Source of the DNA: SAR202 cluster bacterium Io17-Chloro-G7
GTDB lineage: Bacteria; Chloroflexota; Dehalococcoidia; UBA3495
Reading direction: 5' to 3'
Assembly (NCBI GenBank): GCA_002817055.1
Contig: MUCU01000051.1
Location: 1 to 12,491, forward strand
DNA: 12,491 nt
The first letter of the stretch is position 1; each line of letters begins with the position of its first letter. The translations under genes and the position numbers were made by a program. Of this stretch, positions 1 to 10,825 are shown piece after piece. The notes under the pieces were generated by a model. It had not been told where the DNA came from. It saw only the letters and a program-made list of their open reading frames with translations, and searched no databases.

Positions 1-93
1 CAGCCGGTGTGAATCAGCCGGTGTGAATCAGCCGGTGTGAATCAGCCGGTGTGAATCAGCCGGTGTGAATCAGCCGGTGTGAATCAGCCGGTG
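1..93. repeat. 14-bp tandem repeat array, 6.6 copies, open at left edge
   Basis: The unit CAGCCGGTGTGAAT is repeated six times without a mismatch (1-84) and then runs nine bases into a seventh copy (85-93). The array starts at the first base of the window, so its true length is unknown. The unit is not a multiple of three and the array lies beyond the stop codon of the neighbouring gene, so it is unlikely to be coding. There are no unique spacers, which rules out a CRISPR. It looks like a minisatellite made by replication slippage. Confidence 0.95.
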
Positions 94-168
94 ATTTAAC
101 CGGCATTGAGCCGGTTTTAGCTGGTAACTAAACCAGTGCTTGAGCGTGATTTAGCCGGTGGGCGGCGA
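94..168. repeat. Degenerate edge of the 14-bp array, with two hairpins
   Basis: After the perfect copies the sequence keeps returning to an AGCCGGT-like core (near 110, 119 as AGCTGGT, and 153) at irregular spacing, with GTGATTTA occurring twice (91 and 146). This suggests older, decayed copies of the array. Two inverted repeats lie inside: AACCGGC/GCCGGTT with a 5-base loop (98-116), followed on the plus strand by TT, and CTGGT/ACCAG with a 6-base loop (121-136). They sit just after the stop codon of the GH36-like gene. Neither has a good U-run in the minus-strand direction, so a terminator role for that gene is only possible. Confidence 0.6.
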
Positions 169-2514
169 TTAATTCCTAAGCACCAACCGGCATTCCGGGT
201 CATCAACAATGAACTCAACCCGGGTCAACCCATCTCGAAAGGCCGCGGCGGTCACTCTTAGCCCGTGGCCGCTGGCAATCACCGGCACGTCTCCCACTAG
301 AGCCACTGTGTAGATTCTGCCCGTTGGCAGGTCAAAGTCGATGGCCGCCCCTTCTCCAGTCTCTCTAATCGCCTTAATCTGACGGGCGGGCATTGTCACG
401 TATTTGTCCGCAAACCCCAGAATGCGCAGGCCAGATACCCTGGGCACCAAAATCAGGTAGCGCCCAGCCCCCGACTCGGCCGTGCCTGAGATAACCGGTC
501 CAACCACAGTCTCCTGGGCATGATAGTCGAAGACTAACAAGTCCTCCTCACTTACAAATGGGCCCAAGTCGAAGGAATAGTCGGCAGCGTTCTCGCTCAA
601 GTTGTAAAGGTTCAAGTATGTCCAACGGAATTCGCCCAATCGGGTACTGGTATAGAACGCTTGAACGTCTGAGTGAAGCGTCGAAACTACAGGGTATTGG
701 GGATGATCCGGTTGAGCTAAAGACCCATCGGAAAATGCCAAGCGCGACACAATTTCTTGGTCGATATGGCCCACCTTGTCCCCCAACCCCACGATACCAG
801 CACTCAGCGCTCTGGAAATAGCGTCTCGCTGCGCATAAGGGTTGGAAAAGCCCTCGGGATGTTCCCGGTTGGATATGAAAACGTCATGGGAAGGAGCCAG
901 ACCGACAGCGCCGGCCAAGAAGGACATCATCAGGTTCTGCTTGAGATTACGCTGGGGAGAGAAATGGGTCCGGTATTCGTCTATGTAGGCCAACAGTTCC
1001 AGTTGACCTTCTTGGTGATTAACAAAATCCGTTGAAGTGCGGACACCAACGACGTTGTCATAGGCGACGGAGGCCAGGTAATGCCCCACCGTCGGCATAC
1101 ACAACATTATGTCCAGGCCATGTTCGGCCATGGACTGGGACAGGTGGCTGAACCACTGGTCGGACAGACCTAACCGACTACGTAGGCTGCGGCAATTCTG
1201 AATCAACGTCCGCATGAAATCGGGCCAAATGCCGGTGGCCCCCCATTCTTTGAACTGTGCGGCCAAATCCTGATAAAGCTCGGGTCCTTTGGGATACGAA
1301 GAACCTTCCTCAACTTCAAATTCGTAAGAGTTGGGGTAGTTGCTGGCTGGGTCAAAGGAAGACATGTGCAGCAGATATGGTATTCCCGTTTCCTCGCTAA
1401 CCGCCTTCAAGCCTTCCGGATACTTAACAAAGTCGGGCTGGTAGCTGTGAGCGAAGCCCACCCTGTCGAACTGATACCATAAGTCAAGGCCCCAGTAGCC
1501 CACTGGGATGTCGGCGTTGCGGAAATAGTCCGAAAGTTGCCTCAGCGTGTTGGCTGTGGTTGGGCGGAATAGCTGCGCATAGTAGCCTCCGTAGCAGTTC
1601 CAGAAGCCTAATTTCCGAGCCAAAATACTATCCCGGCCCTTGGACTGGACTTCGTCTTGGTTCTCGTCTTTGCTGCTTCCGGTTGCCAGGCGGAGCAACT
1701 TCCCCCACTTCAGCGTGGTGGGCACCATAGCGTCGCCGAAAGCCATTATGGTTTTGGTGGTAGTGCCCGACGGGATTACATCCAGCAATCCGTGGAGTCC
1801 CCGGGCCACGGCAGGTCCGCTGGGAGTATCCAATATCCTTAGTGGGCTTACCATGTAGTGGTTCAAAGGAGAAATTACAACGGTACGCTCCGTGTGGTCG
1901 TAGGCGATAAGCGGAGCGAAGGGTTTGTTAGGCGACACGTGGACGTCCCGGTCCGGAGAGAAATCGGCCAACCGCAATTGCTCAGGCAGTGCGTCTAGGC
2001 CGTTGGCCACAGCTACGTCAGGGAAATAACCGGCAATGCCCGTGCCCTCGCCGCCGGTCAAACCCCAAGTGAACGTCAAAAAGCTAAGACCTTCAGCCAA
2101 ACGCAGTACCGGCGAATTGAACGTGGTATTAAAGAAGCTGTCGCCCGAGCCCGTTCCGGAAATTTCCCGGAGGGCCGTGGTCTCCACCACCACGAAGCTC
2201 TCGCCAGTGTACGTCTTTATAACCTGCTCAAGCACCGGCCCTAGGGCATCCGCATAGGTCAGCGCCAGCGATTGATACTCACCTAGCAGGTCACTGTCTA
2301 GATGCTGTTTGGTCCCCTCCAGGGTCAAGGGCCCGTCGAAACTCCAATGCCACTGACCCTGGATCGGAAATCCTATCCCCAAGTCCAGCACAATTGGAAC
2401 ACCGTCGAAGTCAATCGCCACTCCTCCGGTACCGGTAGTTCTGACTTCCAACTTTTTATCGGCTGGAGATGAATTCATGGACATTTCATTGGGTAAATGA
2501 TGGAGCGAGCGCAT
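169..2514 (-). CDS. GH36-like (raffinose synthase/alpha-galactosidase type) glycoside hydrolase
   Basis: This 781-residue protein looks like a clan GH-D (GH36, raffinose-synthase-like) enzyme that would act on alpha-galactosides or a related sugar. An N-terminal beta-rich part (about 20-260) precedes a TIM-barrel-like centre (about 300-590) and a C-terminal beta region. GYWGLDLWYQF (339-349) fits the start of the barrel. The aspartate in IWPDFMR (D432) is the likely nucleophile, and the one in VRTSTDF (D496) the likely acid/base; the latter motif closely matches plant raffinose synthases. The later GDK...HID...SDGS pattern (578-598) also matches them. No signal peptide or membrane segment is visible, so it is probably cytoplasmic. 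The ATG at 2514 lacks a clear Shine-Dalgarno; ATGs at residues 11 and 13 are alternatives. It follows the oxidoreductase gene by 39 bp and is probably co-transcribed. Substrate is unknown. Confidence 0.75.
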   Translation of the reverse strand: MRSLHHLPNEMSMNSSPADKKLEVRTTGTGGVAIDFDGVPIVLDLGIGFPIQGQWHWSFDGPLTLEGTKQHLDSDLLGEYQSLALTYADALGPVLEQVIKTYTGESFVVVETTALREISGTGSGDSFFNTTFNSPVLRLAEGLSFLTFTWGLTGGEGTGIAGYFPDVAVANGLDALPEQLRLADFSPDRDVHVSPNKPFAPLIAYDHTERTVVISPLNHYMVSPLRILDTPSGPAVARGLHGLLDVIPSGTTTKTIMAFGDAMVPTTLKWGKLLRLATGSSKDENQDEVQSKGRDSILARKLGFWNCYGGYYAQLFRPTTANTLRQLSDYFRNADIPVGYWGLDLWYQFDRVGFAHSYQPDFVKYPEGLKAVSEETGIPYLLHMSSFDPASNYPNSYEFEVEEGSSYPKGPELYQDLAAQFKEWGATGIWPDFMRTLIQNCRSLRSRLGLSDQWFSHLSQSMAEHGLDIMLCMPTVGHYLASVAYDNVVGVRTSTDFVNHQEGQLELLAYIDEYRTHFSPQRNLKQNLMMSFLAGAVGLAPSHDVFISNREHPEGFSNPYAQRDAISRALSAGIVGLGDKVGHIDQEIVSRLAFSDGSLAQPDHPQYPVVSTLHSDVQAFYTSTRLGEFRWTYLNLYNLSENAADYSFDLGPFVSEEDLLVFDYHAQETVVGPVISGTAESGAGRYLILVPRVSGLRILGFADKYVTMPARQIKAIRETGEGAAIDFDLPTGRIYTVALVGDVPVIASGHGLRVTAAAFRDGLTRVEFIVDDPECRLVLRN

Positions 2515-2553
2515 ACTGGCGCCGGTCCGCCGGCTGCTTAGTCTTGAGATGCG

Positions 2554-3534
2554 TTAACCTATGGGCACTGCCACACCGCGGTCCATGGACTCATATGCTT
2601 TAAGCACAACTGTCAATGCTCCGATGCCCGCAGAGCCAGAGGTTATTGGCTGCCGTTGTTCCCGAATACTGTCCCGGAATTCCCGCACCATGGGCACCAG
2701 TCCATGATAGTCATTCTCGTAGCGTAGGGTTTGCTCCCCGCTCCGGTTGGTAAGTTTCAATCGGGGTGCGCCAATTTCAAAATGTATCTGACCCTCGGCG
2801 CCGGAAATAGTCACCCACGGCGGATTGGGGTGCTTCGATGGCGTCCACGAATGGTTGATGATACCCACCACACCGTCCGGGGACCTAGTCATCACCACCG
2901 CCCCGTCCTCTCCTCCGACGCCCGGCAAAGCCCTGGGCAGCGCTGTGGCGAAAACCTGTTCCGGCATGCCAGCCAAGTAAATCAACATGTCAACCTTGTG
3001 GATACCGCCGTCGATCAGCACGCCGCCGCCGTTTTCCTCGGGATTGTCCCGCCAACTGGTTGGGTTGAAAAATGCTTCCTCTTGAAGCTGAATCATTCGC
3101 AGGTCGCCGATGGCCCCATCGCAAGTAAGGGTCTTGGCGCTACGCACTGTCGCCATATAGCGGTAGTTTTCCGCCACCATGAAAGTGACGCCCGCACGCC
3201 GGGCTTGGGTTAGCATCTCCCGGCCCTCTAACAAGTTTAGCGCCATCGGTTTTTCAACCAGGATGTGCTTTCCCGCCCGGGCCGCAATCAGGGAGTGTTC
3301 CATATGTAGGTGATGCGGTGTACACAAATACATGGCGGCAACCCTTGGATCGGCAGCGGCGGTCCGATATGAACCAAAAGCGTCTACCCCGTCAAATTCC
3401 TTAGCATAGCTCTCGGCCCGCTTGGCGTCCCGGCTGGCAAAATAGAGGTCTATCTCCGACCGCAGGGGCGCCATCGCTTTCGCAAAGGTCCGGGCAAAAT
3501 CACCACAACCTACTACACACAATGCAAACTTCAA
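2554..3534 (-). CDS. Gfo/Idh/MocA family NAD(P)-dependent oxidoreductase
   Basis: This 326-residue protein (usual family length) should oxidise or reduce a sugar, inositol or related polyol with NAD(P). The N-terminal Rossmann fold has the VVGCGDFA glycine motif at residues 7-14, and CTPHHLH followed by LVEKPMA gives the conserved EKP with its catalytic lysine (K95). The C-terminal domain has the family signature GGGVLIDGGIHKVDML with D175, H179 and D182. The start is a TTG. A TTG at 3540 lies only two bases from the GGAG at 3543-3546, whereas the TTG at 3534 lies eight bases away, so I prefer 3534; using 3540 adds two residues. The GH36-like gene follows after 39 bp, which suggests a joint role in breaking down a galactoside or modified sugar. 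The exact substrate cannot be read from the sequence. Confidence 0.9.
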   Translation of the reverse strand: MKFALCVVGCGDFARTFAKAMAPLRSEIDLYFASRDAKRAESYAKEFDGVDAFGSYRTAAADPRVAAMYLCTPHHLHMEHSLIAARAGKHILVEKPMALNLLEGREMLTQARRAGVTFMVAENYRYMATVRSAKTLTCDGAIGDLRMIQLQEEAFFNPTSWRDNPEENGGGVLIDGGIHKVDMLIYLAGMPEQVFATALPRALPGVGGEDGAVVMTRSPDGVVGIINHSWTPSKHPNPPWVTISGAEGQIHFEIGAPRLKLTNRSGEQTLRYENDYHGLVPMVREFRDSIREQRQPITSGSAGIGALTVVLKAYESMDRGVAVPIG

Positions 3535-3542
3535 TTTCAAAG

Positions 3543-3546
3543 CTCC
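3543..3546 (-). promoter_or_regulatory. Shine-Dalgarno GGAG for the Gfo/Idh/MocA gene
   Basis: On the minus strand GGAG (within TTTTTGGAGCT) sits eight bases before TTG at 3534 and two before TTG at 3540. Normal spacing favours the inner TTG. Confidence 0.6.
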
Positions 3547-3633
3547 AAAAAGTTTAACTTAGCATTACGATATGCCGTTGGAAATTTCGTGTTGAACTCC
3601 CTCAAATAAACTTTTTTGACGCAAAGTCTCCGG

Positions 3634-3657
3634 CTCGGTCAGCCAACTCAGTCAGCC
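3634..3657. repeat. 11-bp direct repeat across the metalloprotease stop codon
   Basis: On the minus strand GGCTGACTGAG and GGCTGACCGAG (one mismatch) lie two bases apart. The first copy contains the TGA stop of the lipoprotein gene (3648-3650). The outer CCGGCT (3654-3659) and AGCCGG (3630-3635) are inverted and could pair over an 18-base loop, but no U-run follows, so a terminator is not supported. Confidence 0.6.
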
Positions 3658-5747
3658 GGCTCCACGGACAGAGTATAGGATGTATCTATACGGGTCTTTG
3701 GGGCCAAAGACGCAATCGCAAGTACCAATCTCTCCGCTCCTTTGAGGGAGGGTATGATTAATTCACCCTGATTGGTCTGATCCAAGTTAAATTGGGTCAC
3801 TCGATTCTCATCTCGAGACTCAATGACCTGAACAATATAGTCCTGTTTTACCCTATTGGCGATGAGGATAAACCCATCGGCTTGCCATCGTTCATCGTGG
3901 GTGACATCGTGGCCAAACGATTCGTTGAGAACGGAAGGATCGGCAGGGCCGCCTTCCCAGATAGATATCCTCCGGACGCACAGTCCCGAACCGTTTACAG
4001 CGTCGTCGGTAATGTGCTGGAATCGTAACTGAATTACTTGTCCGGCGTAGGGCGTAAGGTCAACATGTTCCTCTATCCAATCATCGCTGTTTCCCGTGTA
4101 GCCCATGCCAAAGCTATTGCCGATGGGGTTTTCTGAAGTCATATTCGGTGTGCTTACGAGATTCCACGTTGAACCTCCGTCGGTGGAAACCTCCAAATAA
4201 GCGTAATCCCAATCTTCCTCCAATTCAAACCATACCTGAAAATTGAGCGTAGCCTGACGGTATTGTGTTAGGTCAACGCTCCTGCTCAAAGTTGCGTTTA
4301 TAGAATCGCCGGAGTTACCCCACCAGCAACCTTCCTCACCCACTTCCACAGGCAAAAGAGCGCTCTCCGCTTGCCCGGTGAAGTTCAAACGCAACGGCCC
4401 CTGGTGGGACATCAATTCGCCATCAAACTTGATGTACTCCACCGAATATTGGGGGATGCGAGATTTTATCTCGGAGAATTCGCTCATCTTTTTGGTTGGG
4501 TTAAATACTACCTTCATATCACCGTAGCCGTACACACCTTGGATTTCATCCAAGACGTTTGCTACCGCCCAGTTACCGAACACATCCCGAAATGTCAGAT
4601 CGTACCCCAAAGAGTTCAGATAGGAATTGATGCCAACTATGCCGTCTTCAGGTTGCTCAAGTAACCCATTCAAGTTATTACGATCACCGTAATGTTCTGA
4701 TAAATAGTGCATAAATAGTGACGAAGCCCCGTAGTTGGGCCCGGCATTCAACTGGGAAAGAGGCCAGTGGACCAGCGAGGTCGGAAGAGAAAAGGAAAAC
4801 CTGGAACGAGATTGATGGTCCGGCCCGGCGATGGTTATGGCCAACTCGGAGAGGCCTTCATTGACCCAGGTGTCTTCCGAAGGATCGGCATTCCAATGAA
4901 TGGCATGCTGTAACTCATGGGCCAAAGTGTCTGTGTATAGCTGGGTACCCACCCGGTTGGCGCTGGAATTGATATAAATAATTTCCCGTTGGTTGCTGAA
5001 CTTATTTACCCATATGGGATATTCGTCGGCAGAACTGTAATATCCTCCCACGCCCTTCAAATCCGCATTAAGAATATTGATATGGGGATCGTTATCAATG
5101 CCTGGATTCCGCTCCCGGCCAAACGAGGATGTGACGTTGGGGTAAACCTGATTTTCAAAAATGGCCGCCGCCCGCTCTATGTCTGCTTGGCTGGCAGATT
5201 GACCATCTTCAAAGTACCAGTAGGCGTGGGGCGTGACGTGCCGCAACTCGAATTCGCTTTGGTAGCTCTTCAACTCAGGCAGGTTAATGAGCCAAAAGGT
5301 GTCCCTTCGGCCTTCGACGAAGGTATTCGGCTCGACGCTAATATTCGGTGTTGCTTGGCCTGGGTTCGCGGGGGAAAGCTGTGCGGTCAACAAGTATAAA
5401 TCCCGCTCCGGGGCGTCCGGCAGAAATTCCGCGACCCCCAAGTACGTGAAACCGGTGGTCTCGGGTCCCGGAGTCGCAATTGACTCCGGAGTTGTCATTG
5501 ACGCCGGAGTTGCCATAGAAGGCGCGGGCTTTGCCGATGCCGATGCCGCTTGCGTTGCTGTAGCCTGGGGTAGCGGCTGGCTAGGAATGCTAGGCGTGGA
5601 TACCGCAACTACGGGTTCGGTAGGCACTGTAATAGTTGTTAAGGCCGGAGTTGCCGGTGTGGTGGCGGTTGGATTGGCGCAGGCTAAGGCAACTAAGGCC
5701 ACGGCTAACGCCATTGGGGCGCCAAAAATATAAGTCCTAAAATTCAT
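3648..5747 (-). CDS. Lipoprotein zinc metalloprotease with immune-inhibitor-A-like domain
   Basis: This is a 699-residue putative secreted, membrane-anchored protease. A hydrophobic signal peptide ends in VALAC, with C23 as the likely lipidated residue. A Thr/Ala/Pro/Ser-rich linker follows (about 24-98). The catalytic region has HELQH (277-281), with E278 as base and the two histidines as zinc ligands, followed 16 residues later by WVNEGLSE, where E297 is the likely third ligand. The HExxH plus NEGLxE layout resembles family M30 (hyicolysin) gluzincins rather than the M6 metzincin pattern. Residues about 470-598 resemble the MAM-like beta-sandwich of M6 immune inhibitor A proteins (WDYAYLEVSTDGGSTW, then DLTPYAGQ.IQLRF). 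A further beta-rich domain (about 605-695) ends the protein. The ATG at 5747 has no strong Shine-Dalgarno; the promoter lies directly upstream. It probably degrades extracellular protein or peptide; its target is unknown. Confidence 0.8.
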   Translation of the reverse strand: MNFRTYIFGAPMALAVALVALACANPTATTPATPALTTITVPTEPVVAVSTPSIPSQPLPQATATQAASASAKPAPSMATPASMTTPESIATPGPETTGFTYLGVAEFLPDAPERDLYLLTAQLSPANPGQATPNISVEPNTFVEGRRDTFWLINLPELKSYQSEFELRHVTPHAYWYFEDGQSASQADIERAAAIFENQVYPNVTSSFGRERNPGIDNDPHINILNADLKGVGGYYSSADEYPIWVNKFSNQREIIYINSSANRVGTQLYTDTLAHELQHAIHWNADPSEDTWVNEGLSELAITIAGPDHQSRSRFSFSLPTSLVHWPLSQLNAGPNYGASSLFMHYLSEHYGDRNNLNGLLEQPEDGIVGINSYLNSLGYDLTFRDVFGNWAVANVLDEIQGVYGYGDMKVVFNPTKKMSEFSEIKSRIPQYSVEYIKFDGELMSHQGPLRLNFTGQAESALLPVEVGEEGCWWGNSGDSINATLSRSVDLTQYRQATLNFQVWFELEEDWDYAYLEVSTDGGSTWNLVSTPNMTSENPIGNSFGMGYTGNSDDWIEEHVDLTPYAGQVIQLRFQHITDDAVNGSGLCVRRISIWEGGPADPSVLNESFGHDVTHDERWQADGFILIANRVKQDYIVQVIESRDENRVTQFNLDQTNQGELIIPSLKGAERLVLAIASLAPKTRIDTSYTLSVEPAD
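5469..5522 (-). repeat. 18-bp coding tandem repeat in the lipoprotein linker
   Basis: Three 18-bp units encode residues 76-93 as PSMATP, ASMTTP and ESIATP. All start with CGGAGT on the plus strand. The repeat is in frame and lengthens the flexible linker between the lipid anchor and the protease domain. Confidence 0.8.
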
Positions 5748-5754
5748 CTACTCT

Positions 5755-5783
5755 AGTATTTGCAGATACTTTGGTATTTGCAA
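5755..5783 (-). promoter_or_regulatory. Sigma70-like promoter for the lipoprotein metalloprotease
   Basis: On the minus strand TTGCAA (5778-5783) and AATACT (5755-5760) are separated by exactly 17 bases, close to TTGACA and TATAAT. Only seven bases separate the -10 box from the ATG at 5747, so transcription would start at or one to two bases before the start codon, giving a leaderless or near-leaderless mRNA. That agrees with the missing Shine-Dalgarno. The boxes lie within an imperfect 15-bp direct repeat of period 18 (5749-5763 and 5767-5781, two mismatches) that could be an operator. The prediction rests on sequence only. Confidence 0.45.
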
Positions 5784-5829
5784 GAGAAGAAACTTATCAT
5801 GAGGTTGATGCCGGGTAGGCTAATATGCC

Positions 5830-6396
5830 CTACTCATGCTTGTTAAACTGACTCATGGCAGCATCGATGCCTTCTTCTATAATATGCTCCACAGACGCCA
5901 AAACTCGGTCAACGGCCTTGGAAACTACGATCTCTTCTTCGCCGGAAAACGATCCAAGCACATGGGGTATCGACGACTCGCCTTCAGCGGGAGGGCCGAT
6001 GCCGACCCGAATCCTGGGAAAATCCTGTGTGCCCAGGGCGGAAATAATCGACTTCATGCCATTATGACCGCCGTCACTGCCTTTGGCGCGAATACGCAAT
6101 CGCCCCAAGGGCAACTCCATTTCGTCATAAATAATCACTAGGTCCTGGGGTTGAGCACGAAATCGCGTTAGCAGGTACGCTATTCCCTCCCCGCTGTTGT
6201 TCATGAATGTGCGGGGTTTGGCTAGCACCACCTCTTGACCCGAGTACAAGCCCTGACCAAGGACCGCTTTGGCCCGCCGTTCCTTGGTGAGTATTTCCCA
6301 CCTTTTCGCCAAAACATCCAGGCATCTGTACCCCACGTTGTGCCTGCTGGAGCGATAGCGGTCACCCGGATTGCCAAGGCCGACTATCAATCGCAT
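5830..6396 (-). CDS. pth: Peptidyl-tRNA hydrolase
   Basis: This cytoplasmic enzyme cleaves the ester bond of peptidyl-tRNAs released from stalled ribosomes and so recycles tRNA. The 188-residue length is typical of bacterial Pth. The start MRLIVGLGNPGDRY...SRHNVG is diagnostic, with N9 and catalytic H19. FMNNSG (64-69) binds the tRNA 3' end, D91 lies in IIYDEMELPLG, and GSDGGHNGMKSI (106-117) carries N112. All key residues are present, so the gene looks functional. The ATG lies one base after the TAG of the upstream gene, so translation is probably coupled; an AGGGG in the end of that gene, about 13 bases upstream, is the only possible ribosome site. It is the last gene of the ligA block, and I see no convincing terminator after it. 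Confidence 0.97.
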   Translation of the reverse strand: MRLIVGLGNPGDRYRSSRHNVGYRCLDVLAKRWEILTKERRAKAVLGQGLYSGQEVVLAKPRTFMNNSGEGIAYLLTRFRAQPQDLVIIYDEMELPLGRLRIRAKGSDGGHNGMKSIISALGTQDFPRIRVGIGPPAEGESSIPHVLGSFSGEEEIVVSKAVDRVLASVEHIIEEGIDAAMSQFNKHE

Positions 6397-7853
6397 ACTA
6401 ACTGATTATCCCCTGGATAAAGCCCACCAATTCGGAGCTGATAGTGTTGGACAGTGCGGAAAGATCGCTGGCCTGGACAATCTTTAACAAGTCGTCCAGC
6501 CGTTCATCCCGTCTGCCTTGTAGGATCCGTTCGACCAACATGGTGCTCAGTTGCCGGTTCTTGGCTCCCAAAGCCAAGTCCACCGCCGCCATCATCCTAG
6601 TCAGTTGATCTAAGGACAAATGTACGTCTAGGCTCAACCGGCATGACTCGCACCAAGGCGAGGAGTCGAGCATGATATCCGGCCGCGCGACTAAACAGGG
6701 GCCTAGGCCCGGACTCAACTCATCGATCGTATCTAGCAGTTCTATGCCCGACGGTGCACCCAACTCGGCTAGCGTGTTTAACAGTTCCAACGCGTCTAGC
6801 TTGAGCCGCGCCGACTCTAAATCTCGTAGGAATACCGGCAACTGGTTGCGTATGTTTTCGTGGTGGCTTCGATACTCGTCGCGAAAACGACCCTTAAACC
6901 CGGCTACGTCCCTCATCAAGACATCCCAATTACGTCGTCGGAATTCGGCCAAGCCTCCTACGGATAAGCTCGCCAATAACCCTTGCCGGTCTATTGAAAG
7001 CTCTGGGTGGGATTCGGGCGGCACTACGGCACCCGCCAAATATTCCAGCGCACCCGAAATATCCTGGCTAAAGCGTGCCAGCCCTGCCAACTCTCGCAGA
7101 GTCACCAGGTCTGATTCCCAACTCCGAAAGTCGTCATATGTGTCTAAGACCGAACGGTATATCTCCGAAAAATTCGTCCCCTTAACCTCCGACATTCTGT
7201 CTAGCGCTTGTTGAGGTTCCAAATCCTCGCCGTCTTGAGAGGATTTCCAACCTAATATGCCACCCAGTCCCCGGGCTTGGGCCACATCCTGTGTCAAAGC
7301 ACTTAAATCTTCCAAAAGTAGCTGTTCCTGGCCACGGACCGCGTCTTCAGAATCGGCGGTCGCAAGTCTAGGAGAAACGGCGCGTAGGTCATGTAAAGCA
7401 TTGTTCCAACCGGTTTCTGTTAGCGATTCAGCGATGGGAACAATTTGGTCAGCCCAACCAGATATCCGCAAGTCCCAGCGCAATGCCGGAATCAGGTCGG
7501 GAGTAAACCGCCCAGACGCCAACGGCCTGCCGTCAAACAAAGCCACCTGGTGGCCTGTCTGTAATTCAAGGGCAAGCCCAGGTCTATGTTCCTGCAAGAA
7601 GACCAGCAGAAACAGGGTTGCCAAAGGGCCGGTAAGACCAATCTCGTGGGCTAGGTAGCGGTGCAGGTCGGCCCATGTCGATGGCCCGTCTTGCGCTGAG
7701 ATTCTGTTCCGGACCAGTTCGAGCACGGGGTTTGGATCATCTCTATTAGCTCCGCCGCTCAGCCCGAGGGCCGACACCAGCTCCTGCATTCCATATTGGG
7801 GCGCTTCGCGTTGGCCGAAAACTGCGCCGAAGACCTCACCGACGGCTTCCGGC

Positions 7854-10825
<2,972 letters not shown>

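Noticed and set aside
1..93. CRISPR array
   Set aside because: The 14-bp units are directly adjacent with no spacers, and there are no cas genes.
2731..3213. 160-codon plus-strand reading frame
   Set aside because: It is antisense to the clearly recognised Gfo/Idh/MocA gene, which has all family motifs.
3630..3659. Intrinsic terminator after the metalloprotease gene
   Set aside because: The 6-bp stem has an 18-base loop and no U-run after it; direct repeats explain the symmetry better.
5815..5833. Terminator after pth
   Set aside because: Only a 5-bp GTAGG/CCTAC stem overlapping the stop codon, with no U-run.
6672..7214. 180-codon plus-strand reading frame
   Set aside because: It lies wholly opposite the 504-residue minus-strand ORF, has a Ser/Arg-rich composition typical of antisense frames, and shows no motif.
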